Shown: piece by piece, positions 12,022-24,476 of the stretch | Layout of the letters: each line of letters opens with the position of its first letter | Numbering within the stretch: the stretch's first letter is position 1 | From: Circinella minor | Taxonomy: Eukaryota > Mucoromycota > Mucoromycetes > Mucorales > Lichtheimiaceae | NCBI GenBank assembly: GCA_016758965.1 | Contig: JAEPRB010000193.1 | Location: 1-64,000, forward strand | Direction: 5' to 3' | DNA length: 64,000 nt | The notes under the pieces: model-generated | Told to the model about the DNA's origin: nothing | What the model saw: the letters and a program-made list of their open reading frames with translations, nothing else | Databases searched by the model: none | Position numbers and translations under genes: made by a program

Positions 12022-13293
12022 CGTAGTGATTGATGTATGTATATATAAAGAGGATGTTGGAGATGTTATTGTTGAATGAGAAATACAAAGGAAGTATAGA
12101 TGAATAAGTAAAAAATAAAGTCGTTTAAAAAAGTTGGGTTTTATATTCTTCAAGAAGCAGCAATTCTCTTACGAATGGGAAAGAAAAGGAGATTCTATTA
12201 AAGAATGATTGTTTATTCGTGAAGAGAAAAACAAATTGCGTTTATTATGGATTTGCATCAATGGTATTCTCATCATTTTATTGTTGTCACTTGCAGTATG
12301 GATTTTAAAGCAAATAAAAACACTCAAATCAGATGAATAGGTCTACACAAAAGACTCTTGTAAACGACCAGTTATTTCTTTGTTCTTCTCATAATGAACC
12401 TGAAGTACACGGCATTGTTTTTGAACTATCCTCGTCGCGGAGTTCATGGATGTAATGAAATGACACGGTGAATGCTTACTTGTTTGATACGAGACTGATA
12501 TTTTGTGGTATTCTATTTTGGTAGGTACGTAATAATGATATATCAAGCAAAAAATGCGTCTTGTTGTTGTCATCGCCAACTGCAATGATATATTCAAATA
12601 CGTAATACAGTAATTTTAAGTGCAGCTGTATATTGACAGTTATTTCGTTTACACTATACGTAATAATGTAGATTTATAAAATAAAAAAAAGCTAAAAGCC
12701 AGTATATCGCACGTAACTATAAGCAAGAAAAATTCTATTCTAAAAGTATATATATGGAGAATCATTACTTAGTGAGAGAAGGAAAATGGTGTACAAATTG
12801 AGAGAAAATCCCCCAACATAATTTTAATACTTGTTTGGGGTGTACAAACATGAATGTTGTTGTTGTACAGTATAGTTAGATTGGTAGCTAGCTTATACCC
12901 GTATAATGCTCTTCCAAGCAATCCAACTTGATATTTATGCTATTTTGGTATATGTATGCATGCAACTAGGATGAAGGTAAAAAAAGTTTATAAATTCCAG
13001 CTGTAAATTTATCAGACAACAAAAAAAAGAGGTTCCGGTGTTAGTTGGCATAATATATATCTTATACACCCCTCATTCTCTTACGTATATCAATAATGTG
13101 CTTGAAAAAAGATGTATCAAGTGTTACAAAATAGATCCAGCAATAACCCCTTCCACAGACAACACTATCCACAAATATACATTACACCGCTTCATCAGTA
13201 AAAAAAAAATTAATCCATAATAACATTTTTATTTATTATAATAATTGATAATCAGCCTCCTCTTAGTTCTCAAGATCTAATAATATAACTTGA
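12022..13293. other. Non-coding part of duplication copy 2 and F-box promoter
   Basis: No gene supported. The first few hundred bases are the 5' flank of the F-box gene and contain TATATATAAAG about 25-35 bases upstream of the ATG-proximal region. The rest corresponds to 287-1558 of copy 1. Confidence 0.5.
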
Positions 13294-14483
13294 TTAACGA
13301 GAATAACCACGAGAAGGTGGAAGGCTAGCTATTCCCAAAAAACTGTGTTTGGTTTCTCCACAACCCAACACCTCAGTGAAGGTGTTCTCAACGTTCTGAA
13401 ACAATACATGCGCTAAGACATCTTTTGTGCAAGGGAAGGGTCGTACTATACCATTGGAAAAACCAAAATAGGTATGCGCAGTAAAGTCCAGAACGCGAGC
13501 CACTAGACATACTCTCTCCGCGTCGTCATGAAGATTGCCAACCGGCTCAAAACGTTTCCATAGAGATTTAAAACAATAACAATAAAAAATATTGATTAGT
13601 AAAATATACTTATTTTTTTTTTTATTTGACATTCATTCAACATACACTTCTTCTCTCTCCCCATTAAAACCTTTTTTAAAAAAAACTTGCCTTTTTGTTA
13701 ATAAACTAAGTTACCGCCACTTGATAAAAAAAAACCTCCCAAAAAAGAGGTAAAGTTATGAAACAAAAGACAAGAAACCACTTCTGCCTCGTAACCATGG
13801 CAATCAGTTAGGGTTACATTGAGGGACGCAAGTCGAAGATCCAAGGGGCTAGATCTTACAATGCAGTGGTTTACCCAGTTAAGCTGCAGAATTAACTACA
13901 TAATACCCTGGAAAAGTTATGTCTTTTGTAGTTTGTGTGCTTGCCCGATTTCGAAAGGCCCGTCCAGCATCGCGCACATCCAAAAGTCCTAGGGGTGGTC
14001 CATCCCAAGCTCCAGCAAGAGTAAACGTTATCAGAAATGTCATCCCTTCGTTCTGACCCGGTTAACTCCATTCGTCCAGGAATGTTGAATTCTGAAGCGC
14101 TTTGATAAAGTCAAAAAAAAAAACTCTATCCCCTCCACATTCAGGAACTTCACCCACGCACCTGGGGTACATCGCTTCCAAGGACAATAGCCAGTTTAGC
14201 ATGCACAAACAAGAAAAAAAATAAAACAGCAACAACATCTCAAGTGGCATAGATGAGGTCCTGAGTTCCGTCAAATTCCTTTGGCCACCTAAAGCCTGGA
14301 GGGAGGTGTCGAAGAAGAAGAGAGAAAAGAAAAGAAAAACAATTTTGGCACGCTGCGGCGTTTTTTAATATCCCACCAACTCAGCAAAATTTGTTTCACA
14401 GCAATGCATAAAATACAATTTACTCTCTGGAGATGGTTTTCACATACAGTTGTTGTAATATCATGGTCAATCATAATAAACAT
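13294..14483 (-). pseudogene. Unrecognised decayed coding region in duplication copy 2
   Basis: Counterpart of 1543-2735. The 112-codon piece at 13632-13294 differs from copy 1 by one inserted Lys in a poly-A run near its start and one Ile to Ser change. The pieces at 14274-14062 and 14483-14289 are the same as in copy 1. The low rate of change between copies says the duplication is recent, and does not by itself prove coding function. Family unknown. Confidence 0.35.
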
Positions 14484-14646
14484 CTTTACTGATAAACTCT
14501 ATTTTTTGTATTTATGAAATAAATATCTGGAGTGACTTCTCTAAACTATATTTTTGCTTTTATCCATAAAATTACTTTTTCAATACAACCCTGCGAAGAA
14601 TTTTTTCGCCACTGTATGATCAAGATCCCATATTGTGAACTTGTTG

Positions 14647-15163
14647 ATGCTGTTCATTAGTTTACAATTTTTTTCATCTTTACATTATTATATAGAAGGT
14701 TTCTACAGCAACTTGTGTAAAGAACTATTATTATTATTTTCACTAGCAAAATTCCAACACTGCAAGTACAATCATAGATATAACTACTGTGTGCAATAAC
14801 TGACACGCTTAATAATATAGTAGCTTCAATGTTAGCCCATGTTTGCTACTATGCTAACTTGATAATAAATAATGTTGGTAATCATTTTTAAAACGTGTGA
14901 GTAAGTTATTGAGCTCTTTATTTTTTAGTGTCATGGGCTTGGTAAGTGTTAACAAGTTATATTACATAATATAGATAATGATATGTTCTTGCTTAATAAT
15001 TCGTATTTATATGCTGACACGATGGCGTAATATTAGCCGAGTTAACTTTTGCAGTACTTAATGGTCGGGAATGTTTTCTTTAATTCATAGAGTCAAACAG
15101 ATACCTGAGAAATGTTATTGAAAATGGTACGCCACTATAGTCAACAGGTAAAAAAAAAGGCAA
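14647..15163. other. Intergenic interval between duplication and TIR element
   Basis: AT-rich sequence without a supported ORF, repeat or RNA gene. Confidence 0.5.
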
Positions 15164-15165
15164 TA

Positions 15166-15690
15166 GCTGCTCACAAGGTGCGAATTAATTTTTTGAAAAT
15201 TTGAGCATTACTTTATATGGTATATGGGAGATACCTAATTAGGTATCTGGGTGGCTTAAAAATAGGGCGGTTTGGGCCTCATTTTTCCCTTTCTACTTAC
15301 TTAATATGGTAATGCTAAAATATCCCATATCCATCCATCATGCTTCTTGTCTATCGCCAATACATCACATCTTGGTAGTTGACTATCCTCTTCTTTTTTC
15401 TGTTTGAAGATTGCTGCTACTGTGTTGTTGCTAGCTTATAACTGCAAAACCTTCATTATATTCAACTTCGAAGAAAAATGAAATCTGATTACTGTTTATA
15501 TTGTTGCTGTTGTTGCTGTTCATTATTTTATGAAGAATTAATAAAGGTTGAGGCATGTTTGATTGTCTTTCAGGTAGTTTAAGAGACACTCAACTCAGCT
15601 TACGTTCACGTCATCTCATATACCAAAATAGGTATATCCTATTTAGGTAACTCGATTTTTTTGTGAATTAATTCGCACCTTGTGAGCAGC
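15166..15690. mobile_element. Non-autonomous TIR element, 525 bp, TA target-site duplication
   Basis: The left end GCTGCTCACAAGGTGCGAAT (15166 on) is the exact inverse of the right end ending at 15690; the perfect match covers 25 bases or more. TA dinucleotides flank both ends (15164-15165 and 15691-15692). Weaker inverted similarity continues inside (blocks containing ATACCTA and TAGGTAT on both sides). No transposase frame is present. The TA duplication suggests mobilisation by a Tc1/mariner-class transposase, but the TIR is not one I recognise. Confidence 0.8.
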
Positions 15691-15692
15691 TA

Positions 15693-16137
15693 ATGACAAA
15701 TAAATCCTTGAGAAGCTTTTAGATTTGTTTATCATTACATAATTTGCACCACTTGTCACTAGTCTGGAATTATACGACTCGATTTTGCATTATTCGTTAC
15801 TTACACTAATTTAATAGTGGTGATTGGGCTTTTTTCCTATGGAATTGATGGTGTTTGGAATAAAAATAAAATAATAAGAGTAATTTAATTTGTTATACAT
15901 GTTATACTTTAAACTTTGTTTTTTTTATAATATTATATATGTACATATAAAGTGTGTGTGTATGTTGTTCCTGATGTATATATTAATAATCATATAAGAT
16001 CGTGAAGGAAATAGGTAAAGGATGAGAGGTGTATATAAAAAAAACAATAATTCTAAGCAATCTATATATCATTTGTCACTAATAGTAATAATAGCAATAT
16101 AATAGTAATACAAGTAGATAGGCGAGGTCATTTTTTT
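15693..16137. other. Intergenic interval, 3' flank of the ligase gene
   Basis: AT-rich with TA runs. No gene, RNA or repeat supported. Confidence 0.5.
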
Positions 16138-18449
16138 TTATAACTTAGCCTTCACTTGAGCATCTTCCTTCTTTGCGATTTCACGAATTTGTCGACGCAT
16201 GATTTTACCACTTGCGTTCTTTGGAATAGCATCAAGGAAACGAACACCACCACGTAATTGCTTGTAGTTGGTAAGATTTTTGGCAACATAATCGATGATC
16301 TTTTTTGCAAGTACATTGTCCGGTTCAACGCCAGCTTGAGGGACAACATAAGCTCTTGGTAATTCAGTAGCTTGAGCTGAATCATAAACGCCAACAACAC
16401 CACAATCAGCAACCTCAGTCATACCCATCAACAATGCTTCAACTTCTGCTGGTGCAACTTGGAAACCTTTGAACTTGATTAATTCCTTCAAACGATCAAC
16501 GATGAAGAATTCTTGCGATTTACTATCAAAAACAGCAATGTCACCAGTACACATCCAATCTCCTTGGAACGTTTCAGCATTTGCTTTATCGTTCTTCAAA
16601 TAACCTTTCATAATGGATGGACCTCTATTATTATTTTTTATAGAAAAAAAAATTGATTTCGGTTAATAATTCAAGTTCCGTTTCAGATAAATATTGTCCC
16701 GGGATTTTCCAAATAAATTCTTACCTCATTAAAAGTTCACCTTCTTGGTCAGGACCAAGTTCTAATGAGAACAAAAAATAAATAAATCAATAAGAATCTC
16801 GATTGAAAAAAAAATTTTTAATCTCTTCTTGAATAAATTGATTCCACCCAAAATATATATTTACCCTTTCTAGTGACAACATCGACAATAATACATTCAT
16901 GGTTAGGGCAAAGAACACCAATGGAACCAGGGGCACCACCTGTATTCTTTTGAGTAATAACACCACTTGTAGTTTCTGTCATGCCATAACTATTGTATAC
17001 CAAAAAAGAAATAATCAAGTCAATTAAATAGTTTTCTGTGCTTTTTTTTTGGGGGGGGGCGGAGTATTGATATTTCCATAGGAACTAATTATATAATATA
17101 TACGCTACCCTTGTTTCAAAAGTGCAGGCATACGAAGAGCAAGAGCATCAATATGTTCCTTGCCAAGTGGAGCAGCACCACATCCTAAAAGACGAACACT
17201 TGTCAAGTCATACTTGCTGACAATAGGATGTTTGGCTAAGGCAACAGCTAAAAAAAAATATGAAAATTTATAACATCAGATCCACAACTGGGAAATCAAA
17301 GGGAAGCAAAAATAAAAAAAAAAAAAGTGTGCGATTCAAAAATAATTTCTTACCAACTGGAGGAACAATGCTAACAAGTGTGATTTTGTATTTTTCAATT
17401 AATTCACAAAACATTTGAATTTCGAACCGAGGAATAACGACAACAGGAGTCATCTTATAAAAGGTGTTAAAACACAAAACAGTCAAACCGAAAATGTGGA
17501 AGAAAGGTAAGAAACCCAAAACAACATCATCCACTTTTTCTTCCTCTTTTTCGCTTTCTTCTTCCATACCATTCATTAGAAGGGTTTGAGAAACAAAGTT
17601 ACGATGAGTCAATTGAACACCTTTTGCTAAACCAGTTGTACCACTTGAGTAACAAATGAATGCAACATCTTCATTGGAGTTGATGCCAGTAAGTGGAGGA
17701 AGTATTTGACGATCACCAACAAGGCTATAGACTGATTTGTAACCATCAACGTCCTTTTCACCATATAAAAAGATACGATCCTTGGGAATGCCTACTTTAG
17801 CACAGACCTTGGTAAGGATGGGTAACAATGCAGGAACAGTTACAAGTGCTTTGGCACCTGAATTGGAAATTTGATGAAGAAATTCAGCTAATTAACAGAA
17901 AAAAGAGTGAAAAGAACCAAAACGTTAGTTTTCTCTCCTGTTTTTTTATTTTTATTTTTTGACTTTGCAGAAAAAAAAAAATAGATAAGAAAGTTTTTTC
18001 TAGAATTTTCACATACCTTCAGTGTAGGATGGATTACTAAAATTAGATGGAAGAAAAATAGGGTTATCGCTGTTAGAATGCAGCTGCGTGGTTTTTTTTT
18101 CTTTGTTATCTTAATTTATAAAATAATAAAAAATGGCTTACCCAGGGGTAACAGTAACATTAGCACCGAGCAATGAAAGGTATACCATGATATGATCATA
18201 TTGATTGGGGGCAAAAGAAGCTACAATATCACCCTTCTTTAAACCCACCTTATCTTGCCAACCAGCAGCCATACGAGTAGAAAGATTACGTACTTGATCA
18301 TATGTTAAGGAACGACCTGTAGGTCCATCAATGACTACTTTACGATCGTGGGGGTATTGTGTATTAAATTCGTTATTCGCAAGAAGAAATGTGTAAACGT
18401 CAACATCAGGTAATGGAATAGCAGGATAAGTAGACTTGAATACGCCCAT
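16138..18449 (-). CDS. 4-coumarate-CoA ligase-like acyl-CoA synthetase, probably peroxisomal
   Basis: Seven exons in transcription order: 18449-18142, 18036-18017, 17887-17354, 17247-17109, 16989-16865, 16761-16725 and 16624-16138. They total 1650 nt (549 aa), the usual length of this family. It belongs to the ANL superfamily of adenylating enzymes, which activate a carboxylic acid with ATP and transfer it to CoA. Visible motifs are the phosphate-binding loop [11 protein letters not shown], the adenine-binding [22 protein letters not shown], the TGD hinge region ([11 protein letters not shown]), and the C-terminal catalytic Lys region ([11 protein letters not shown]). The last three residues are AKL, a type 1 peroxisomal targeting signal. 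Substrate cannot be read from sequence; fungal relatives act on phenylpropanoid, fatty or related acids. Exon 2 is only 20 nt. Confidence 0.93.
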
Positions 18450-19111
18450 TTTGATGTGATGTGTAATGATATATATGTAAAAGAAAATGAGAAAGAAGAG
18501 AGAGAAAAAAAGGTACGGTAAAAAGTAAAGTGACACATTTTTAAATGTTTTTTTTTTTTGTGGAGTAAAACTTCCCTGTAATCAAAAGGTGGAGTGGGAA
18601 TATGAGTTACATAATTTTCTTCAGAATCATTGGCTATTGTCTAACGGTAAATAACTTTTCCGAAGCTGCTTACCTGATCGCCTTTGTCAATTTCTTTTTT
18701 GAAAAACGTTTTTTGAAAGCCTTAGCCCATTATTGAGGTACATTGTGATACAAGGTTTATTTATTTATTCTTGAAAAAATTTGAATTGATGCATAATTTT
18801 ATTCCCAGGAAAAAAAAAATTTAAACTTTTAATCGAGATTGTGTAAATTTGTATAATGTATATATATTGAAAAGATCAATAAAAAATTGTCTCAGTTTCA
18901 TAAACAAGCCAAGTTGCTCTTTCTCTTTTTTTTTTCTCTCTCCGTTTTCCGCGATAAAGCAAACCCGAGTAAAAACGTATTATTAATGAATTAGCCGACC
19001 CCACACTTAAAGGACTACCTATGACGTATAAATAGTTCTTAATATATTTTCCACCCAGACGCACTCCACATGGTTCTGACATATAAATATATTTGTATAT
19101 ATATATACATT

Positions 19112-19142
<31 letters not shown>

Positions 19143-19862
19143 AGCAAGATTCTAATTGATCGTAATCGATGAACACAATGTTTAAAAAAATAGATTAATT
19201 GTTTTCATGATCCATGATCACTACTTGCATAAAATAAGTTTCAAGCTGTCGTCATAGAAACACAAGATAACTACCCTATTTTTTATTATTAAGCATAACC
19301 CCTTCTCGTTCCTGATTTTTTTTTAAAAAAAAGAAAATATGATAGACACTAATATGCGAAAGAGGAAAAAAAAAGCTATTGAGTGTGTGAAAAATTAGTA
19401 TTTTTTTTTTTACCATATTAAATCTATCATCAAACTTAATGGAATTGAAATACTACAAGAATAATTTTACACACGCATAATGATTTTTACAAAATTCTTT
19501 GAGACTCCTAATCTTTGTATTTCTATGTGTAACATATTCAAAAAAATGTTTATTGAGTTGGCAGGGTTCGTTCAAATTCAAATCAAGTATGCAAAATTCA
19601 TGCATACCAAAGACATCTTTGAACGAACGAACATATCAATGTTGTTATCATTATAACTATTATTTAATTTTCATCCTCTCTCAAAAATAACAAATAAACC
19701 CTGCCCGCCCCCTCTTTTTTTTTTGTTCTCTCTATTTTTTTGTTTGTACTTTTTCAATTTTGTAAAAATATCTTCTTTCTTTTTCTTTTTTCATAAGTTA
19801 AAGAAAAGATTTTTTTTTATTATTGAAAACAGTTTCTTCTTTATTGTTCTATAATATCCATC
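18450..19862. promoter_or_regulatory. Divergent promoter region between ligase and GDP-mannose transporter genes
   Basis: The two flanking genes are transcribed away from each other, so this 1.4 kb holds both promoters. The last 170 bases before the transporter ATG are strongly T/C-rich, common in highly expressed fungal genes. Long A tracts lie at 19111-19143. ORFs at 18876-19082 and 19499-19690 have no support. Confidence 0.5.
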
Positions 19863-21499
19863 ATGGCACAATCTACAGAAAAGAAGGATATATGCTTATT
19901 GACTGTCAATACATCAGATGACACGTCTGACACAAAAAACAACACTATTTCACCTATCAATACATCTCCGAACAGGAATCCTTCTGTTGTTTCCTCACGT
20001 CATGTCAGTTTGCCACCTTTTGTACAATCTGCCTTACCTATTTTCAGTTATTGTACTGCCAGTATTGTCATGACAGTGACTAATAAGTATGTTGTTAGTG
20101 GTAACTTTAACATGGTCTTTTTGCTGCTTACAATTCAGGTAAATAACAATGAAATGAAAAAAAAAAGAGGGAAATATTATGGAAGATTTACATTGTTTTT
20201 TTTTTATTTTATTTTGTTTTTTTGTCTCATGTAAATATTCAATATTGGGTATAGAGCGTTGTTACTGTTGGCTTTTTACAAGTATTCAAATTTCTTAATT
20301 TAATCAAGTTTCGTGAATTTAATACGGAAGAAGCCAAAAAATGGTTCCCTATCACCATTTTTTTAGTAGCCATGATTTATACTGGTTCTAAGGCTTTACA
20401 ATTCTTACCAATCCCTGTATATACAATCTTTAAAAATTTGACTATCATTTTAATCGCCTATGGAGAAGTACTTTGGTTTGGTGGAAATGTTACTGGATTA
20501 ATGATGACTTCTTTTACTTTAATGGTAAAATATATATTTTATATCTTTTTTTTTCTGCTTTTTTGCTTACGTACTTGACTAAATCGATATCCTTTTTCTC
20601 TTTCTCGTTCTGTCATTTATAGACATTATCTTCGGTGATTGCAGGTTGGAGTGATGTAGCAAGTGCCATTACATCCATGACCAATGTGTATAACTATACT
20701 CAACAAACAGCAACAACAAGTGTACCACTTTTAGGATATTTTTGGATGATTTTCAATTGTATTTCATCGGCATCTTTTGTTTTGTACATGCGTAAACGTA
20801 TCAAGTTGACAAATTTCAAGGATTTTGATACCGTCTACTATAACAATTTACTTTCAATTCCACTTTTATTGGTACCTAGTTTATTACTTGAAGATTGGTC
20901 TACAAGTAGCTTTCAAATGAACTTGTAAGCTATCTTTTTTTTATTACTTCACTCACTCATATCGTATATTAATTTTATACAATCTATATTTGTTTGTTTA
21001 CTTGTTTTCATATTGTTATAATAAGCCCTGAAGAACAACGTAATGCTCGTATTTGGGCCATGATATTTTCTGGTGCATCCGCTTTTGGAATGTCTTATGC
21101 ATCTGCTTGGTGTGTTCGAACAACTTCCTCTACAACTTATTCTATGGTTGGATCACTTAACAAACTTCCAATTGCTATCTCTGGTATTGTCTTTTTTGGT
21201 GATCCAGCAACATTTGCTAACGTGACCGCTATTGCGATTGGTAAGTAATTCTCTTTCTTTCCTTCTTATCAGATTAATACTCCCTCAGTCTTAGATATTT
21301 TTTTTATTTACTTTACTAATAATAATTTCGATTATGTATATTATGTATATATGAATACAAAATAGGATTTTCGGCTGGTCTTGTTTATTCATATGCCAAA
21401 GCATTCCCTACTCAATCATCAGACTTAAAGGTTTCTTCTGCTTCAAGTCAAAGTTATTCAGATGCTACAAAATATGATGAAAAGAAGGATAGATTGTAA
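19863..21499 (+). CDS. VRG4: Golgi GDP-mannose transporter (Vrg4-type)
   Basis: Five exons (19863-20138, 20255-20524, 20623-20924, 21026-21240, 21366-21499) give 1197 nt, 398 aa, all in frame. It is a nucleotide-sugar transporter of the drug/metabolite transporter fold with about ten membrane segments. It exchanges cytosolic GDP-mannose for GMP across the Golgi membrane to supply mannosylation of proteins and lipids. The C-terminal half carries the family's GALNK-type substrate motif as VGSLNKLP. The middle has [14 protein letters not shown], the conserved nucleotide-binding segment (FKNLT). The cytosolic N-terminus (about 55 aa, Ser/Thr/Asn-rich) and the hydrophilic tail ending YDEKKDRL are less conserved. 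It is the only plus-strand gene in the 16-41 kb block. Confidence 0.93.
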
Positions 21500-21949
21500 T
21501 AAATTTTGTTGCCGTTCTCTATTATACGTCAACACTGAAGACATTTCTACACTGTATTTCCAAATGATAATTTATACGTACTTATAAAACACACACACAC
21601 ACAATATACATATATATATATATATAACAAAAGAATTGTTGATAAATATTTAATAATAGTATAGAACCTCTAAAATAATAATAATAATAATAATAATATA
21701 AACATACTCATTTTTCTTCTCTTATATATCCAAAAAAGAAAAAGCCTTGCCCCAACCCATCCTGGTATCAAAATTTTTGTAAATGAATGGTATCAATGAC
21801 GATATCGTTATTGATGATATATTTATATTTACTCGTATATACTCGCTAATGAGTTTCTTACAAGAAAAAGAAAGACTTATACAACTTTAAATATTGAATA
21901 AAAATAAATAAAGAAAAAACCGATATACTTTATATATACTTGATGAGTT
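21500..21949. other. Convergent 3' region with microsatellites
   Basis: Holds CA, TA and AAT repeats (for example 21588-21626 and 21673-21700) between two convergent genes. No coding potential seen. Confidence 0.6.
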
Positions 21950-22508
21950 TACGATGAACAACAACCAGCTTGAGATTCTTCTGAGAGTGCACTATTTTGG
22001 GTTGGTCCTAGTCGTATCCCTGATGTCTATATCCAACATTATATTATTAATTCCATCTGACACACCATTTTTTTAAAAAAAAATTATATAACCAAGTGTC
22101 TTCCATTTTCTATATATATATATATATATATATACAATTACCTCATTTCCAGCAAATATACCATCTTTAATCTTTTCATAAACCTTTTCAGCAGTCTTGA
22201 TAAATGCTTCTTCTACATTTTCTGCAGACTTTGCAGATGTTTCCATAAATAATGGAATATCATTTTCTTCCGCAAATCTTTTAGCTTCTTCTGTAGTTAC
22301 TTGTCTTTTTCGACTATCCAAATCACTTTTGTTGCCAAGTAACATGATGGTTGTATGAGGATTTGCATGTTTTCTTACGTCTATCACAGATAGGAGATTA
22401 ATTTTTTTTTTCTATCTCAAAGTACTTAAGAAGAATAATATCTTCCAAAAACATACCTGCTAGCCACGTGGGAATATGTTCAAATGATTCTCGTCTAATA
22501 AAATATTC

Positions 22509-22540
<32 letters not shown>

Positions 22541-23413
22541 AGGAGGGGGGGTGAGGAAATAATTAAAAAAGAGGAAAGATTGGTTAAAATATATAAGAAT
22601 AAAACTCATCAATAAATTCATACCTTGAGATATCATATACTAAAAAAGTAATTAAAATGTTTCATGATAAGTACAAGTTTTATACAAGTAAAGAATGAAA
22701 AGAAAATAGAAGAATGTACTCTCTATTTACCCAGTAATGCACCTGCTGCACCTCGATAATAACTTTGTGTGATACTCCTGAAACTTTCTTGACCAGCCTA
22801 AAAAGTAAAATAATAGTAGAAAACCAATAAGTAATATTATATTTATATACATATTATGTCAATAAGAAAAACCTACTGTATCCCAAATTTGAAGTTTCAC
22901 TTGTTTATCATCGACTGTAATAAACTTGGTACCAAACTCAACACTTGAAAAAAAATATAAAAAGTTATTGTTATTATTATTATTATTGTTTCTCTTTTAG
23001 CATTCATAAACTTTCATTATTAAAACGTACCCAATAGTTAATTCACGACCTGAATAAAATCGTTTATCTGTGAATTGTAATAATAAACAAGACTAAATAC
23101 AAAGAAAAAGTTTCATAAATGAGCTTTTAAATATTATAAGAGTAAGTGTCTTTTTTTTTCGTTACCTTGCCGACACCTAATAAAAATAGTATATATATGA
23201 GTTATCTTTGAAGCTATTAACACACTTGAATATATTACTGTCAAAAAAAAAAAAGAAGAACGCGATCTTACCAGAATCCCCGACGATAATGTACTTTTTA
23301 TTTACAAAGAGATGGAAAAAAAAAAAAGAGTTAATTATGTTCCAGGTATAACTTCATTTACTATTATAATTTTTTTTTTTTTTTACCTTGATAATATAGT
23401 TATAAGTTGACAT
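21950..23413 (-). CDS. Rab2-type small GTPase
   Basis: Ten small exons assemble from ATG 23411-23413 to TAA 21950-21952. They begin [20 protein letters not shown] (the P-loop), continue with TIGVEFGTKF (effector region), [13 protein letters not shown] (switch II), GNKSDL and ETSAKS (guanine binding), and end AGCCSS. One exon is only about 11 nt (GTGTCGGCAAG). The switch II form QESFRSIT and [19 protein letters not shown] fit Rab2 better than Rab4 or Rab14, which have QERFR. Rab2 acts in ER-Golgi and Golgi-to-vacuole transport. The two cysteines before the final SS are the expected geranylgeranylation site, although Rab2 usually ends directly in CC. Confidence 0.9.
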
Positions 23414-24476
23414 AAGTTTTGTTAGTAAAGAGTGAGTGAGAGAGAAAAGAGAGAGCGCAATAAAAATATAATTTGGGATCACGAGAATTCTCAGCATATA
23501 TAAAAGTTACAAATGCCGCACAAATTTGTGTGCCTTGCAATGCAACTCAGGTTTCACCATTTTAAATGATTTGAATTGATTCGCATGGTTTGCCTAGTCG
23601 ATTTGAATATTTTAACATATAAATTGATAATTTTTTTTTTCAAAAATAAAATCCTCTTAAAGTATATATATTTTCGAACTATTGATCAACCATGTAGTAT
23701 ATATTAAATAATTAATTAACAATTTTTTTTTCAGAAAGTTTATTACTATACCATAGTATATTACTGCATACGTATTAAAAAGAAAGACGTCATAATAAAT
23801 AATTTTGTATCTACTACTATATGCGTATCATTAATAATAGTTTGAACTCGTCATAATAGTATTAATTATTAATTATTTAATTAACAACAGTTTTAACCAT
23901 CAGGTTCAATATTTATTTGCTAATTCTTATTTAATAAACGAATTAGAGTATACTAGTGATGTACGTATCGGGGAACTATTAAAGTTGTTTGTTTATTTTG
24001 TGTTTGTAGTTAATTATCATACGTACTGTATCATTCTTAACCACTTTAGAATGATCTTTTTTTTTTAATCAATAAACTAAAAATCGTGGCTTCTGTTTGT
24101 TGCTAGTAGCTTGAATTTATATACATCAAAATAAAACCATTCACACTCACACTTTACGGATATGACTAAATCTACATTTAGTTACGTGTATATATATTAT
24201 ACTCTGGAACTTATTTTCTCATTAATAAACATCAGAAATCAACACACACACACATACACACATGTATATATATATATATATATTGGTACTACTAAATGAT
24301 ACAAGGTACAGTACTCCCAATTAAATGGAAGCAAATGAATGTATTTGGTATATTACACTTTTGTTTTTGTTTTATAAAGATGATTTATATATAATAATAA
24401 TTAATATATATATATATATATGTACATACAGAAAAGAAAAAGAAAATAGGATCATGTTGTCGTTATAAGTATAAAA
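23414..24476. other. Intergenic interval
   Basis: AT-rich promoter flank of the Rab gene and 3' flank of the Atg22-like gene, with TA and CA microsatellites near 24243-24282 and 24406-24422. No gene seen. Confidence 0.5.

Larger units (their letters stand above)
11736..14646 (+). repeat. Direct segmental duplication, copy 2
   Basis: Second copy of 1-2858. Its left part lies inside the F-box gene, so the real left boundary of homology may be further upstream than 11736. It contains an extra 14 or so bases near 13160-13175 (a TATCCACA-containing insertion) and about 34 extra bases near 14595-14628 relative to copy 1. Confidence 0.95.
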
